Of a DNA stretch of 64,000 bases, positions 44,176 to 53,662 are shown one piece after another. Position numbers and translations under genes: made by a program. The notes under the pieces are model-generated. The model was not told the DNA's origin. It ran no database searches and was given only the letters and a program-made list of their open reading frames with translations. The DNA comes from Candidatus Abyssobacteria bacterium SURF_5 (GTDB lineage Bacteria > Abyssobacteria > SURF-5), in contig QZKU01000004.1 in the NCBI GenBank assembly GCA_003598085.1, positions 4,211 through 68,210 of the forward strand, in the 5' to 3' direction. Every line of letters starts with the position of its first letter. Within the stretch, counting starts at the first letter, position 1.

Positions 44176-45300
44176 TTATCCTCTTTCCGCTGTCGCTGAA
44201 GCCGGCTTCTTCTTAAAACACTGCAAACCTCTTGAGGCGGTGAGGGCAAGGCAGCGGTTGCAGGAGACGCACTGAGCGGGGGCGCGGTCGCCCTCGAGCC
44301 AGCGCTTGACCAGGTGGGGCTCGCAAATCAGCGGCCGGCAAAGCGAGACCATAGCTGCTTTACCTTCGGCCACAATCGATTCAGCCGTTTCGACAGACCT
44401 GATTCCACCGACGGTGATGACGGGAACAGAAAGAGCGCCGGCGAACTGTTGCGCATACTGGAGAAAGTATGCTTCCGGCCGTTTCCGCGGTATCCCCTTT
44501 TGGATCGATTTTCCTTCTTCGAGAGTGGTATCCCAGATGCCGCCGCTGATCTCGATTGCATCCATTCCCATTTCGGACAATCTGCGCGCCACCCACATCG
44601 ATTCATCGAGTTCGAGACCATCCTCGACAAAGTCCCTGCAATTAAGCTTGATAAGAACAGGATAGCCGGCGCCGACCGAGCGCCGTATCTCCTCGTAAGT
44701 CTCAAAGAGGATTCGTGCCCTCGCCGGTAAATCGCCACCGTACCCGTCGGTTCGCCTGTTTGAATTCCGGGCGAGAAACTGGTTGAGAAGGTATCCATGC
44801 GCGCAATGAATTTGGACCGCGTCAAAACCGGCCTTCTTCGCGCGAGCGGCCGCCGCGCCAAAATCGAGCACAAGCCTCTGTATTTCCGGTTGGGTCAGCT
44901 CGCGAGGAGTCGCGCCGAACTTTTTCGTCGGCACTGCCGAGGGACCCACCGGCGGGCCTTCGATCAACTCGGGAAAAGCTTGGCGCCCGCAATGCACGAT
45001 TTGAGCGCAAACCAGCCCTCCGCTTTCATGGACCGCCTGTGTCAGCCGCGCAAAGCCTGCGATGTGTTCATCCGACCAGATGCCGAGCATTCCGGGACCG
45101 CCTATGCCATTGGGTTGGACGGCGGCATAGCCGACGACAATAAGGCCCAGGCTCCCCGCGCCGAGTTCTCCGTACAGCCGCGCCAGTTCATCCGTCGCCA
45201 TTCCCTTAGCCGTGGCCAATCCTTCGTAAGTGGCTGAACGAATGAACCGGTTCGGCAACCGCAACTGGTTGATGTCGATCGGTTGAAGCACGTTGTACAT
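44176..45300 (-). CDS. Old yellow enzyme-family NADH:flavin oxidoreductase
   Basis: 374-aa FMN barrel without the C-terminal FAD/NAD domains of the 17364 paralog. Family motifs: RFIRSATYEG, IHCAHGYLLNQFL (substrate/FMN loop), NRRTDGYGG. It ends with CVSCNRC...LQCFKK, so a four-cysteine cluster site may be present (C-x2-C-x2-C and a later C). Start ATG 45300 behind AAGGAGA. It reduces activated double bonds or related groups, substrate unknown. It lies downstream of etfBA but is separated from etfA by a strong terminator. Confidence 0.88.
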   Translation of the reverse strand: MYNVLQPIDINQLRLPNRFIRSATYEGLATAKGMATDELARLYGELGAGSLGLIVVGYAAVQPNGIGGPGMLGIWSDEHIAGFARLTQAVHESGGLVCAQIVHCGRQAFPELIEGPPVGPSAVPTKKFGATPRELTQPEIQRLVLDFGAAAARAKKAGFDAVQIHCAHGYLLNQFLARNSNRRTDGYGGDLPARARILFETYEEIRRSVGAGYPVLIKLNCRDFVEDGLELDESMWVARRLSEMGMDAIEISGGIWDTTLEEGKSIQKGIPRKRPEAYFLQYAQQFAGALSVPVITVGGIRSVETAESIVAEGKAAMVSLCRPLICEPHLVKRWLEGDRAPAQCVSCNRCLALTASRGLQCFKKKPASATAERG

Positions 45301-45324
45301 TGACTTTCTCCTTGGACAGAAAAC

Positions 45325-45352
45325 GGGGCCGGATCAGAGATGATCCGGCCCC
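45325..45352 (-). terminator. Strong intrinsic terminator after etfA
   Basis: Perfect 12-bp stem GGGGCCGGATCA/TGATCCGGCCCC with a 4-base loop; on the minus strand it is followed by GTTTTCTGT. It lies 18 bases past the etfA stop. Confidence 0.75.
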
Positions 45353-45370
45353 GAAACGGCTCTTGGTGTC

Positions 45371-46357
45371 TTACTGCGCGAGCATGCTCTTGAATTCCCG
45401 GGTCATGATCGGGACGACCTTGAACAGGTCGCCGACGATGCCGTAGTTGGCCACCTTGAAAATCGGGGCCTCGGGGTCCTTATTGACGGCGACGATGACC
45501 TTCGAGGTCTTCATGCCGGCAAGGTGCTGGATCGATCCCGAGATACCGCAGGCGATGTACAGCGACGGGTTCACTACTTTTCCCGTCTGGCCGACCTGGT
45601 CATGATGGTCACGCCAGCCGGCATCGACTGCCGCGCGTGAGGCGCCGACCGCCGCCCCAAGAACATTCGCCAGTTCTTCGATGATTTTGAACTCGTCCGG
45701 GCCTTTCATGCCGCGCCCGCCGGCCACGATCACATTGGCCTCGGTCAGTTCTATTTTTCCGCCCGCGCTCTTAACGACATCGCGCACGATTGTCCGGATA
45801 TCCGAGTCCGAGAGCGCAACCGGCGCCTTCGCCACTTCCGGGCTGGCGCCCGCATCCAGTTCACCGGGCGGGAGCACGTTCGGCCGGATTGTAGCCATCT
45901 GCGGGTTGTCCCTGCAAAAGACTTTGATAACGGCTTTGGCCGAATAGACCGGGCGCGTGAATACCAGCTTTTTCTGGTCGTTGACTTCGACGCCGGTGCA
46001 GTCGGAAGCCAAACCGACACCCAGCTTCGCCGCGACGGTAGGCGCGAGATCTTTCCCGACCGCCGAATTCCCAAAAAGCAGGACCGACGGCTGATGCTGT
46101 TTGACAAGGTCTACGACCACTTTGGCATACGCATCGGGTGTATATGCCTTCAGCTTCGCGTCGTCGGCGAGGTACACCGTTTTCGCGCCCATTCCGGCAA
46201 GGTCTTTGGCAAGAGACTCGACACCGGAGCCAAGCAGCACAGCGGCCACGTTCTCGCCCAATTTCGCGCTGATCCCCTTGCCGGCATTAAGCATTTCATT
46301 GACGACTTTTATGATTTTGCCGTCGCGCAATTCAGCAAAAACCCATATTCCGCTCAT
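45371..46357 (-). CDS. etfA: Electron transfer flavoprotein alpha subunit
   Basis: 328 aa. The C-terminal FAD-binding domain carries [34 protein letters not shown] and [14 protein letters not shown], which are hallmarks of EtfA. With EtfB it carries electrons from acyl-CoA dehydrogenases to the quinone pool via an ETF:quinone oxidoreductase, or takes part in flavin-based bifurcation. Neither an acyl-CoA dehydrogenase nor ETF-QO is in the window. It lies 45 bases downstream of etfB. Confidence 0.95.
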   Translation of the reverse strand: MSGIWVFAELRDGKIIKVVNEMLNAGKGISAKLGENVAAVLLGSGVESLAKDLAGMGAKTVYLADDAKLKAYTPDAYAKVVVDLVKQHQPSVLLFGNSAVGKDLAPTVAAKLGVGLASDCTGVEVNDQKKLVFTRPVYSAKAVIKVFCRDNPQMATIRPNVLPPGELDAGASPEVAKAPVALSDSDIRTIVRDVVKSAGGKIELTEANVIVAGGRGMKGPDEFKIIEELANVLGAAVGASRAAVDAGWRDHHDQVGQTGKVVNPSLYIACGISGSIQHLAGMKTSKVIVAVNKDPEAPIFKVANYGIVGDLFKVVPIMTREFKSMLAQ

Positions 46358-46402
46358 CTTTTCTTCTCCTTACGATCAGTATAAAAACCCGGCGGTTCAT
46401 GT

Positions 46403-47188
46403 TCAGATTACTTTTGCCTCATTCCTGAGAAGCTTCACGACTTCTTTCGCCGCATCCTCGGGCTCTCCCGGGACAATGCGGCCGGCCGGCCTGTCCGGAG
46501 GCATCGACATGCTCACTACCTCAAGTTTCGCCCCCGCTTTTCCGACTTCGCCCGCGGAGGCATCGATATCGGCCGGTTTCTGCGCCGCAAGCGGTTTCTT
46601 CTTCGCCTGCATGATTCCCTTGAGCGAGGCGTAGCGCGGTTCGTTCAGCCCTTTTTGGCAGGTGATAACCGCCGGCAGAGGGACCTCGACGACTTCCGAT
46701 CCGCCTTCGATCTCGCGATGTGCAACCGCTTTGCCGTCCTGCAGCTCGAGCTTGGTCACCACCGCAACGTGCGGAACACCCAACAGCTCGGCCACCCGGA
46801 CGCCCACCTGATGATTATCATAATCTATGCCCTGCTTGCCGCACAGAAGCAGGTCGCATTCCATCTTTTTGACCGCCTTGGCCAGAGCGACCGCGGTCGC
46901 GTGCGCATCGCCGCCGAGAAAAGCGGGATCGTTCAGGTGGACCGCCTTGTCGGCGCCCATTGCCAGTCCGGTCCGCAGCGCTTCGGCCGCCTTGTCCCAT
47001 CCGAGTGAAATAAGAGTCACTTCGCCGCCTTTTGCCTCTTTGATCCGTAGGGCTTCTTCAATGGCGAACTCGTCGTATGGATTGATAACGTACGTAACAC
47101 CATCCGTGCTGATAGCCGTTTCACCAGGTTTCACTTGGACTTTTGTTTCCGTGTCCGGAACCTGTTTCACCAAGACAACGATTTTCAT
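46403..47188 (-). CDS. etfB: Electron transfer flavoprotein beta subunit
   Basis: 261 aa from ATG 47188, which has AAAGGAGG at a 6-base spacing (an ATG at 47194 abuts that site). EtfB pattern: MKIVVLVKQVPDTETK at the N-terminus and the nucleotide-binding signature VAELLGVPHVAVVTKLE followed by the family PLPAVITCQKGLNEPRYAS segment (shown as two parts: PLPAVITCQKGLNEP, RYAS). In the order ECH-etfB-etfA it forms a fatty-acid or aromatic acyl-CoA oxidation operon. Confidence 0.95.
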   Translation of the reverse strand: MKIVVLVKQVPDTETKVQVKPGETAISTDGVTYVINPYDEFAIEEALRIKEAKGGEVTLISLGWDKAAEALRTGLAMGADKAVHLNDPAFLGGDAHATAVALAKAVKKMECDLLLCGKQGIDYDNHQVGVRVAELLGVPHVAVVTKLELQDGKAVAHREIEGGSEVVEVPLPAVITCQKGLNEPRYASLKGIMQAKKKPLAAQKPADIDASAGEVGKAGAKLEVVSMSMPPDRPAGRIVPGEPEDAAKEVVKLLRNEAKVI

Positions 47189-47232
47189 GAGCATCCTCCT
47201 TTATGCTTTACTGCACGCGGAAAGCCTGGTTT

Positions 47233-48015
47233 TCACCTATCCAGAAAATTTGCCTTGCGCTTCTCCAGGAAAGCGCGGAGACCTTCCTTCTTATCAGCGG
47301 TCTCGCAGATTTCACCAAAAATATTTGCCTCGAGCGCCAGCCCGTCCGCCAGAGGCACGTCCAGCCCGCCGCCAATCGCCCGAAGAGCCGCCCCAATTGC
47401 GGGCATGCTTTTCGAGGCGATTTTTTCCGCCAGTTTCCGCACACTCTCCTCGAGTTCCGCGGCCGGCGCCACTGCATTCACGAGTCCCAACCGCAACGCT
47501 TCCTCGGCCGATATCATGTCGCCGGTAAGAATCAACTCGGTTGCTCTGCTCGGACCAATGATTCGCGCGAGCCGCTGCGTGCCGCCAAACCCTGGAATGA
47601 TTCCCAGATTGATTTCCGGCTGTCCGAACTTGGCGACATCGGCCGCAATGCGAATATGACACGCCATCGCCAGCTCACAGCCGCCGCCAAGCGCCATCCC
47701 GTTCACCGCGCAGATCACCGGCTTCGCAAGCTGTTCGATCTTGTCCAATACCCGCTGCCCGTTAACGGCGAGCGCCTCGCCCTCGGCGGCATTTTGAATC
47801 TTATCCAATTGATTGATATCGGCGCCGGCTATAAAAAAACGACCCTGCCCGGTGATGATCACAACTTTTACCGACGGATCGTTCGCGATCGAGTCGATTG
47901 CATTACTGATATCGGAAAGGACGGGACCACTAAGCGCGTTCGCGGGCGGGTGATCAACAGTGAGCTTCGCTATCTTGTTCTCGACGTTCAGGTGGACAAA
48001 TTTCAATTCGTTCAC
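47233..48015 (-). CDS. Enoyl-CoA hydratase
   Basis: 260 aa, start GTG 48015 with GGAGG 4 bases upstream. Both catalytic glutamates of crotonase are present: Glu114 in GGGCELAM and Glu134 in GQPEINLG, with GIIPGFGGTQRL after. This is a standard hydratase that adds water to trans-2-enoyl-CoA. It contrasts with the 10498 paralog, which lost the second glutamate. It heads the etfBA operon, 44 bases before etfB. Confidence 0.93.
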   Translation of the reverse strand: MNELKFVHLNVENKIAKLTVDHPPANALSGPVLSDISNAIDSIANDPSVKVVIITGQGRFFIAGADINQLDKIQNAAEGEALAVNGQRVLDKIEQLAKPVICAVNGMALGGGCELAMACHIRIAADVAKFGQPEINLGIIPGFGGTQRLARIIGPSRATELILTGDMISAEEALRLGLVNAVAPAAELEESVRKLAEKIASKSMPAIGAALRAIGGGLDVPLADGLALEANIFGEICETADKKEGLRAFLEKRKANFLDR

Positions 48016-48481
48016 GACGCCTCCGCTCTTCTTTGAGTTCTCCAGTCGGTTCTAATAGAACCTTGGCCTCTGCCGATGCCGGCGTGTCCGCGACATGACT
48101 CGAAAAACACCTTCAGTTCCTCCGCCCAACCACCATCGAATCGATCGCGGAGCATTTCCTTAAGATGTTGATCTCCTCAACCGGATCGCACACCGACAGA
48201 GCGAATTCATCAACGCGCTGCTCGGTTAACTTGTTCCATATCCGCGGCCGCAAAGGCGAAACTTCAACGTATTCGTGGCGGGCCTTGCGGTCGTTCACAA
48301 AGGGGTGCCCTCGCGCGCCTCTTTCAAGCTCGGGAAAAAGACGCAAACAGTGCGCCACGTGAACCTCTGCCCTCGAAAGCAGATGACGCCCTTGCCACCG
48401 AAGCAACAGGGTGAGCCGGCGGCAAGGCTGATTATATAAACTCCGTTAGTCGTTGTCAAGTGATTTTGTCTGTCCGGCCAG
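48016..48481. other. Intergenic region with one weak open frame
   Basis: An open frame on the minus strand (48113-48406, 97 codons, TTG start, no ribosome-binding site) gives a protein-like but unrecognised sequence. It may be a gene remnant. Otherwise I see nothing in this stretch. Confidence 0.35.
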
Positions 48482-48859
48482 TCAAGAAATAATCGCGTGG
48501 GCTATGGCTTGTTCCCTTGAATGGGAAAGGGAAAGAAGAATCTTTTTGCCTCCCAGAGCATCGTATATCTTCGCGGCTCCGCCATACAGCCTGACCTTGG
48601 GAGGACCTGCCGCAGCGGGTGCAACTTCAATGTCGCGCATTCTGACGCCTCTACTCAAGCCGGTTCCCAACGCCTTGGCCACCGCTTCTTTGGCGGCGAA
48701 CCTGGCGGCAAAATGCATGGCCGGCCGCGCCTTCTTCATGCAGAAGTCGATCTCCTCTTGCGTGTACACCCTTTCGAGAAACTTCTCCTTCTGCCGCGCG
48801 ATTGCCCGCTCGATCCGTTCTATTTCAATGATATCTATGCCGTTGCCAAGCACTGTCAT
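48482..48859 (-). CDS. acpS: Holo-[acyl-carrier-protein] synthase
   Basis: 125 aa, the usual length. Motifs GNGIDIIEIERIER (metal-binding Asp) and FAAKEAVAKALGTG (metal-binding Glu) are clear, and the end (LLSLSHSREQAIAHAI) matches the family. It transfers 4'-phosphopantetheine from CoA to acyl carrier protein, an essential step in fatty acid synthesis. Start ATG 48859 without an obvious Shine-Dalgarno. It follows the FMN-binding protein gene by 42 bases. Confidence 0.94.
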   Translation of the reverse strand: MTVLGNGIDIIEIERIERAIARQKEKFLERVYTQEEIDFCMKKARPAMHFAARFAAKEAVAKALGTGLSRGVRMRDIEVAPAAAGPPKVRLYGGAAKIYDALGGKKILLSLSHSREQAIAHAIIS

Positions 48860-48901
48860 ATCAATAACTTGTATCGCAACAGAGGCGCCATTCCTGAAAG
48901 C

Positions 48902-49309
48902 CTAGCAAATCCTTTTCCCCGGCAGGGGCGGACAGGCCGTGAACACGGAGTCAACGCGGATAGTCCCGATGCCGCGCGGCCCGGAATACGCATTATACTT
49001 CAAGAGCGGGTGCGAGGCGAACATCTCGAACATCGGGCCGGAGGTCTGGAACTCCTCGAAGGTGCCTTTCACCTGATAGGCCACCCCGTCCTTGGTGAGA
49101 ACGGACACGGCGACCTTCCTGTTAGCAAGAAGGTTGTGCTTTGTTTTGTTCATCATGATATCGACGAACACCAGCATCTCATCTCCGAACGGCATGACCG
49201 AGAGGATGGGCACGACGTTCGGCATCCCGTCCCCATCCACGGTAGCCATGAATTTCGCCGCTTCGGTGTCCGCGAATTTCTCGATTACGGGCGCAGGCAT
49301 CTTTGCCAT
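48902..49309 (-). CDS. Pyridoxamine 5'-phosphate oxidase-family FMN-binding protein
   Basis: 135 aa from ATG 49309 (GGGAG upstream; a TTG at 49324 is less likely). Split-barrel flavin fold: FADTEAAKFMATVDGDGMPNV, split as FADTEAAKFMATV and DGDGMPNVVPI, then NRKVAVSVL and YQVKGTFEE. Members are small flavin reductases or heme/F420-type proteins. No known substrate. Possibly co-transcribed with acpS. Confidence 0.85.
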   Translation of the reverse strand: MAKMPAPVIEKFADTEAAKFMATVDGDGMPNVVPILSVMPFGDEMLVFVDIMMNKTKHNLLANRKVAVSVLTKDGVAYQVKGTFEEFQTSGPMFEMFASHPLLKYNAYSGPRGIGTIRVDSVFTACPPLPGKRIC

Positions 49310-49378
49310 CTCGATTTCTCCCAATTAGACAAGAAATATCATATTCACCGGGAAGTTCAGAATATCAACTAAAGAACT

Positions 49379-49474
49379 AACCACCAAGTCACTAAGACAC
49401 CAAGAAGAATTCATTCACACAAAGCGTCGATTACCTTTTTTCTTGCCTTTGTGTCTTGGTGCCTTGGTGGTTGA
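49379..49474. repeat. Inverted repeat, ACCACCAAG/CTTGGTGGT family
   Basis: The left arm AACCACCAAGTCACTAAG begins at 49379. The right arm TCTTGGTGCCTTGGTGGTT (ending at 49472) is its near inverse. About 30 bases of spacer. The element sits in the 177-base gap before the glycyl-radical gene's 3' end. Related to the repeat at 12818-12919. Confidence 0.6.
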
Positions 49475-49486
49475 TTTTGTCTTAAA

Positions 49487-51862
49487 TCATATGTTCCCGT
49501 GCGATGTTCGTGCGATAATTTCGTCCTGCATCCCTCGCCCGAGCGTGACAAAGTATGCGTTATAACCGGTGACGCGCACCAGCAGATTACTGTATTTCTG
49601 CGGGTCGGCCTGCGCCGCCAAAAGAGTTTCCTTGTCAATCACGTTGATTTGGATCGAAGTACCGCCAAGGTCCTCGTAAGCGCGCAACAGCGCAGCGAGG
49701 CGGTCGAGCTGAGCTTCGCCAGCGAGTACTGAAGGATTTAATGTGATTGTGTATGAGGCGCCGCGCGGGTTGACGTCGAAGCCGTAGCGGGTGACGGATT
49801 TGATGGCGGCCGTTGGCCCGAGCATATCGCGTCCCTGTACCGGCGCCACGGCGTTGGAGAGGTGCTCGCCCTTATGACGGCCATCGGGCGTTGCGGCGGT
49901 GTGCTCGGCAAACGAAATGAAATAATTCCAGGAAAGATAACCGGCTGTATAGCGCCTGCCGGTGGCTGGCGACGCGTGTTTGGCGGTTTCCTCCGACCAG
50001 AACCGTGAAAGCTCGCGCCCAATGGCATCTACATAGTCATCATCGTTCCCGAATTTGGGCGCGCGGTTGATCAGCATCTGCCGGACTGATTCGTAGCCCG
50101 CGAAATCAGCCTTCAGCGCGGCGACCAGATCGGCCATCGGGAGAAGCCTCTCATCAAATGCCAGTTTCTTGACTGCGGCGACGGAATCCGCCAGCGTCGA
50201 GATGCTGCACCCCTCGATGGTGATGAAGTTGTATTTGGCGCCGCCGGCGCGAACGTCTTTCCCGTTCTCCATGCAGCCGCCGATATGGGAAGAGAGATAT
50301 GGGACCGGCAGGAACCTCGCCCGCTGGGCGTCCCACGCGTTATACACTTGAATCGTCTGCAGGAGGATATCCTTCAGTTGCCTCTTCACGGCTTCGAGGA
50401 ACTGCTCGTATGTGTCAAAAGAGACAGGATCGCCGGTTGCGCGTCCGATCTGATCGCCGGTGATCATGCATTTGCCATCATTCAGCGCCAACTCGACCGC
50501 CTTTGCGAGGTTGACGTTGACGTCAACCGTGCCGGAGAGATCGTTGCCGTGGGAAGTATTCTCGATGCAGCCGACAATGCCGTAATCGAGGGCCTCCTCT
50601 CGAGATATGCCCTCTTTTTCGAGCGCAAGGATACTCGTCTTGTCGAAGTTCAGGAGAAACGGCGCGCCCTGGGCGCTCGCGATCATTTCGCAAACGCGGC
50701 GCATCAGTCGTGGGGGCGTCCCCTTGTGCAGGCGGATCGAGCGTTTGGGCTCGAGCATATTCATCTCATCGATGACATCGAGCACGAGATAAGTTAATTC
50801 GTTGGTGACATCTTCACCATTTTTTCCGCAGCCGCCGAGTGTGATAAGTTGGCCGAACCCGGAATTAATGCCGTGGCGGCCCCCCAGGTAAAAGCGGTCA
50901 TAGGCGTAATTATGCTTGATCCAGAAGCACTCGAGGATCTCCTTCGCCTGCTCGCGCGAGAGTTTGCCCGTTTCGACGTCGCGTTGATAATAGGGATAAA
51001 GGTATTGATCGAATCTGCCATATGAGAGGCCGGCGCCGGGATAGCTTTCAGCGATCATGTCGATCATATGAGTGAACCAGACCGACTGGAGGGCCTCGTA
51101 AAATCCCTCCGCGGGATAATAAGGCACGCGCTCGCAAATGCGAGAGATCTCGAGCAATTCCAATTTCCGTTCATATGCGCGCTCGCGCTCGGCCTGCTCG
51201 CGCGCAAGCTGAGCGTATCGCACGGAGAATTCGCGAACCGCATCGCAACATATGATCACCGCCCGATAAAACGCCCGACGCGAGTCGTCGCTTTCTTTAG
51301 ACAGCCTTTGCCGGGCCTCCTCCTGGATTCCGGCAAAACCAATGTTCAGCACCTTCGGGAAATCCTGAATAATGTGCGAGGGTACCGGGCCGCAATTGCT
51401 GACGCCGTGACGGATCAGCCACTCCGTTTTTTGCGATTCGCGCCGGTCAATCTCAAGATATTCCTCGGTTTCCCGCTCGTTCAGACAATTGGAGAGAGCG
51501 GTATTGAAGCGGCCTCCCACGATCAACTCGCCTTCAAGGATGTCGACAGGAATCTGCCGCAACGCCTGCGCAAAGAACAGTGCCCGGCGCACGATGAGCG
51601 GCTCATCCCAGAAGTTAATTGGAAGGTTTACCGGCTGGGCCAGAGCGAGCAGGCTATTTTCCAAAGCCTTCATAAAGGGGACAACTTCCGGCACCACATA
51701 GTCCTCATGCCGGCGATACACGATATCATGCGGTGCGCCCGTAGTGTACGGGAGGACTTCATTCCGGAATGACCGGTTTTCCCAATCGAAATACTCGTCC
51801 CGCAGCCTCTTGATCCGGCCGCTCAATGCCGCCGAGGGTCCCCATATTTTCAGGTCAGTCAT
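49487..51862 (-). CDS. Glycyl-radical enzyme of the pyruvate formate-lyase-like family
   Basis: 791 aa, the normal length for diol dehydratase or decarboxylase members. The catalytic cysteine is Cys432 in YGIVGCIENTSH with Glu434 two residues on; the glycyl-radical site is Gly766 in VRVTGYNAYF. The residue after Glu434 is Asn, not the Pro of GCVEP in glycerol, propanediol and choline enzymes, so the substrate is probably not one of these. The radical must be made by a radical-SAM activase, and no such gene is in the window. The enzyme is oxygen-sensitive, which supports anaerobic growth. Cytoplasmic, no microcompartment tag at the N-terminus. Confidence 0.92.
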   Translation of the reverse strand: MTDLKIWGPSAALSGRIKRLRDEYFDWENRSFRNEVLPYTTGAPHDIVYRRHEDYVVPEVVPFMKALENSLLALAQPVNLPINFWDEPLIVRRALFFAQALRQIPVDILEGELIVGGRFNTALSNCLNERETEEYLEIDRRESQKTEWLIRHGVSNCGPVPSHIIQDFPKVLNIGFAGIQEEARQRLSKESDDSRRAFYRAVIICCDAVREFSVRYAQLAREQAERERAYERKLELLEISRICERVPYYPAEGFYEALQSVWFTHMIDMIAESYPGAGLSYGRFDQYLYPYYQRDVETGKLSREQAKEILECFWIKHNYAYDRFYLGGRHGINSGFGQLITLGGCGKNGEDVTNELTYLVLDVIDEMNMLEPKRSIRLHKGTPPRLMRRVCEMIASAQGAPFLLNFDKTSILALEKEGISREEALDYGIVGCIENTSHGNDLSGTVDVNVNLAKAVELALNDGKCMITGDQIGRATGDPVSFDTYEQFLEAVKRQLKDILLQTIQVYNAWDAQRARFLPVPYLSSHIGGCMENGKDVRAGGAKYNFITIEGCSISTLADSVAAVKKLAFDERLLPMADLVAALKADFAGYESVRQMLINRAPKFGNDDDYVDAIGRELSRFWSEETAKHASPATGRRYTAGYLSWNYFISFAEHTAATPDGRHKGEHLSNAVAPVQGRDMLGPTAAIKSVTRYGFDVNPRGASYTITLNPSVLAGEAQLDRLAALLRAYEDLGGTSIQINVIDKETLLAAQADPQKYSNLLVRVTGYNAYFVTLGRGMQDEIIARTSHGNI

Positions 51863-51984
51863 GGATTCGGTCCTCCGATCGGATACGATTTAAAAGCAGG
51901 CTGATGTCTGGAAGCCGGAAGCAGCCTCCTTGCTGGAAATTATACCAAAACCGTGCAGGTGATTTCATCCGCTGGGCAATACTC

Positions 51985-53367
51985 TCAGATACCCAACATC
52001 AGTTTGGCGAGGCCGAAGTAGATGAGCATGCCGGTTATATCGACGGAAGTCGCAAGAGCGGGGCTGGCCACAACAGCGGGATCGATCTTTGCCTTTGAGG
52101 CGAGAATCGGCAGCAATGCTCCGATTAGAGTGGCCGATATGACCTGCAGACCCAGTGCAAGCGCCACGACGGTGCTGATTTCGATGAGTGAGAAGCCGCC
52201 CGTGGTCGGACCGGGGGCAGGCGAGAAAAGGAAGACCCGGATGAGGGCAACCAATATGAGAGCCATGCTGAGCATCAGGCTCACGCGCAGCTCTTTCCAG
52301 ACGACCTCGAAAATGTTGCCGGGACGTATCTGCCGCAGGGCGAGCGCTCGAACGACCACGGTCGCCGCCTGCGAGCCGGTATTGCCGCCGGTGCCGATCA
52401 GCATGGGCAGATAAAAGGCAAGGATGAAGACAGAGGTGAGCGTGTCCTCGAACATTTCCAGAACGGCGCCCGAAATAAGCCCGAGCAGGGCGAGCGTAAC
52501 CGCCCAGAAGGCGCGCCGCCTGAAATGCGCAGTTGCGGGCACGGCCAGATAATTCTCGTCCTGCACCTCGCCCGTCAACCCCATGAATTTCTCGATGTCT
52601 TCGGTCTGCTCTTCGCGGATGATGTCCATGGCATCGTCATGAGTGACGATGCCTACGAGCGCGCCGCCGCCATTGATGATCGGGATTGCGAGCAGGTCGT
52701 ACTTCTCAATTTTCCGCGCGACCTCTTCCTGATCCTCATCGAGGCGGGCCGAAATGACGTCGGAATGCATCACCTCGCCTACCCGTTTGAAGGAGCGAGC
52801 AAGAATAAGGTCTTTCAGCGATACGAAGCCGATAAGCCTTCTCTGATCGTCGACGACGTAAGCATAGTAAATGGTTTCCTTGTCGGGCGCCTCGAGCCGA
52901 AGCTTGCGGATGGCCTCCTCGACCGTCAGATCGGGTGAGAGGGTCGCATAATCGGAAGTCATCACCGCTCCTGCAGTGCCTTCCGGGTACGACGCAAGTT
53001 TTCTTATGTCCTCGCGTTCGACCTGCGCAATAGCCGGCATGATGATCTGCGTTTCGGCTTCCGGCATCCGTTTAATCAGGTCCACCCGCTCGTCGTGCGA
53101 CATGTTGGAAATGAGTTCCACGAGCTCGGGACGCTGCAGCGAGGACGCCAACGCTAGCTGAATCTCGCTGTCAAGATAACTGAAGATTTCCGCCCGCGCA
53201 CGCCGGTCCGCATACGACAGGATTTGATGGATTTCCTCGGTGGTAAGGCCGCTGAGGAATTCGGCGATAAAGGCAGGATGCGTTGCTCCGCAAAATTCGC
53301 GAAGGCTCTCAGCGTTCCCCTCGGCAAGCAGCTCGCGCAACTCGGGGACGAGCAAAACGTTTTTCAT
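51985..53367 (-). CDS. mgtE: Magnesium transporter MgtE
   Basis: 460 aa. An N-terminal superhelical domain (about 20-130), two CBS domains (about 137-257; motifs VIDEEED-like ARLDEDQEEVARKIEKY and ITHDDAMDIIREEQTED), then five membrane helices with the Mg pore segment NTGSQAATVVVRAL. It is a Mg2+-gated channel: the CBS part closes the pore when cytoplasmic Mg2+ is high. The start has the Shine-Dalgarno GGAGGTG, which lies in a hairpin. An unusual leader precedes it (see findings). Confidence 0.95.
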   Translation of the reverse strand: MKNVLLVPELRELLAEGNAESLREFCGATHPAFIAEFLSGLTTEEIHQILSYADRRARAEIFSYLDSEIQLALASSLQRPELVELISNMSHDERVDLIKRMPEAETQIIMPAIAQVEREDIRKLASYPEGTAGAVMTSDYATLSPDLTVEEAIRKLRLEAPDKETIYYAYVVDDQRRLIGFVSLKDLILARSFKRVGEVMHSDVISARLDEDQEEVARKIEKYDLLAIPIINGGGALVGIVTHDDAMDIIREEQTEDIEKFMGLTGEVQDENYLAVPATAHFRRRAFWAVTLALLGLISGAVLEMFEDTLTSVFILAFYLPMLIGTGGNTGSQAATVVVRALALRQIRPGNIFEVVWKELRVSLMLSMALILVALIRVFLFSPAPGPTTGGFSLIEISTVVALALGLQVISATLIGALLPILASKAKIDPAVVASPALATSVDITGMLIYFGLAKLMLGI

Positions 53368-53371
53368 TATC

Positions 53372-53410
53372 CACCTCCGACAGGACCACCGCCTTGGCGG
53401 CCCGGAGGTG
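53372..53410 (-). promoter_or_regulatory. Hairpin hiding the mgtE Shine-Dalgarno
   Basis: On the minus strand CACCTCCG (53410-53403) pairs with CGGAGGTG (53379-53372), the latter containing the Shine-Dalgarno. An inner CCGCC/GGCGG stem lies in between. If formed, translation of mgtE would be shut off. Confidence 0.5.
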
Positions 53411-53604
53411 AGGAGGGCGCTCAGTCCACTATGGACGCGAGCAGAACACCGGGGTGAGCAGCCACGGCGGGAACCGGTCCGAAATGTGGCAAATCTGTAC
53501 TCGGCAAGTATGCTCTCGGAAAAAGCTTACTACTGCCAGATTCCTCCATCTCGTACTCCATTACAGATAAAAACTTGATAAATACTGATCCCTTCATGAT
53601 AAAA

Positions 53605-53625
53605 GCGTTGCCCACAGGGCAACGC
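53605..53625 (-). terminator. Intrinsic terminator in the mgtE leader
   Basis: A perfect 9-bp stem (GCGTTGCCC/GGGCAACGC, 3-base loop) is followed on the minus strand by TTTTATC. No minus-strand gene ends nearby; it lies about 30-50 bases after the predicted mgtE transcript start. Confidence 0.6.
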
Positions 53626-53662
53626 GCATCAACAGAGGCTTTTCAACCCCTGATCCGTGTTC

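Larger units (their letters stand above)
53368..53656 (-). promoter_or_regulatory. Structured 5' leader of mgtE
   Basis: About 290 transcribed bases lie between the promoter at 53663-53691 and the mgtE ATG. The leader holds an intrinsic terminator (53605-53625), a 58-codon open frame (53421-53597, minus strand, with a proline-containing stretch PSTDLPHFGPVP and no ribosome-binding site) and a hairpin that includes the mgtE Shine-Dalgarno. I do not see an M-box. Confidence 0.55.

Noticed and set aside
48113-48406. 97-codon gene between the enoyl-CoA hydratase and acpS
   Set aside because: TTG start, no ribosome-binding site and no recognisable family; kept only as a note.
53368-53660. M-box (ykoK) riboswitch upstream of mgtE
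   Set aside because: The conserved M-box blocks are not seen in the leader; only the terminator, an open frame and a Shine-Dalgarno hairpin are visible.
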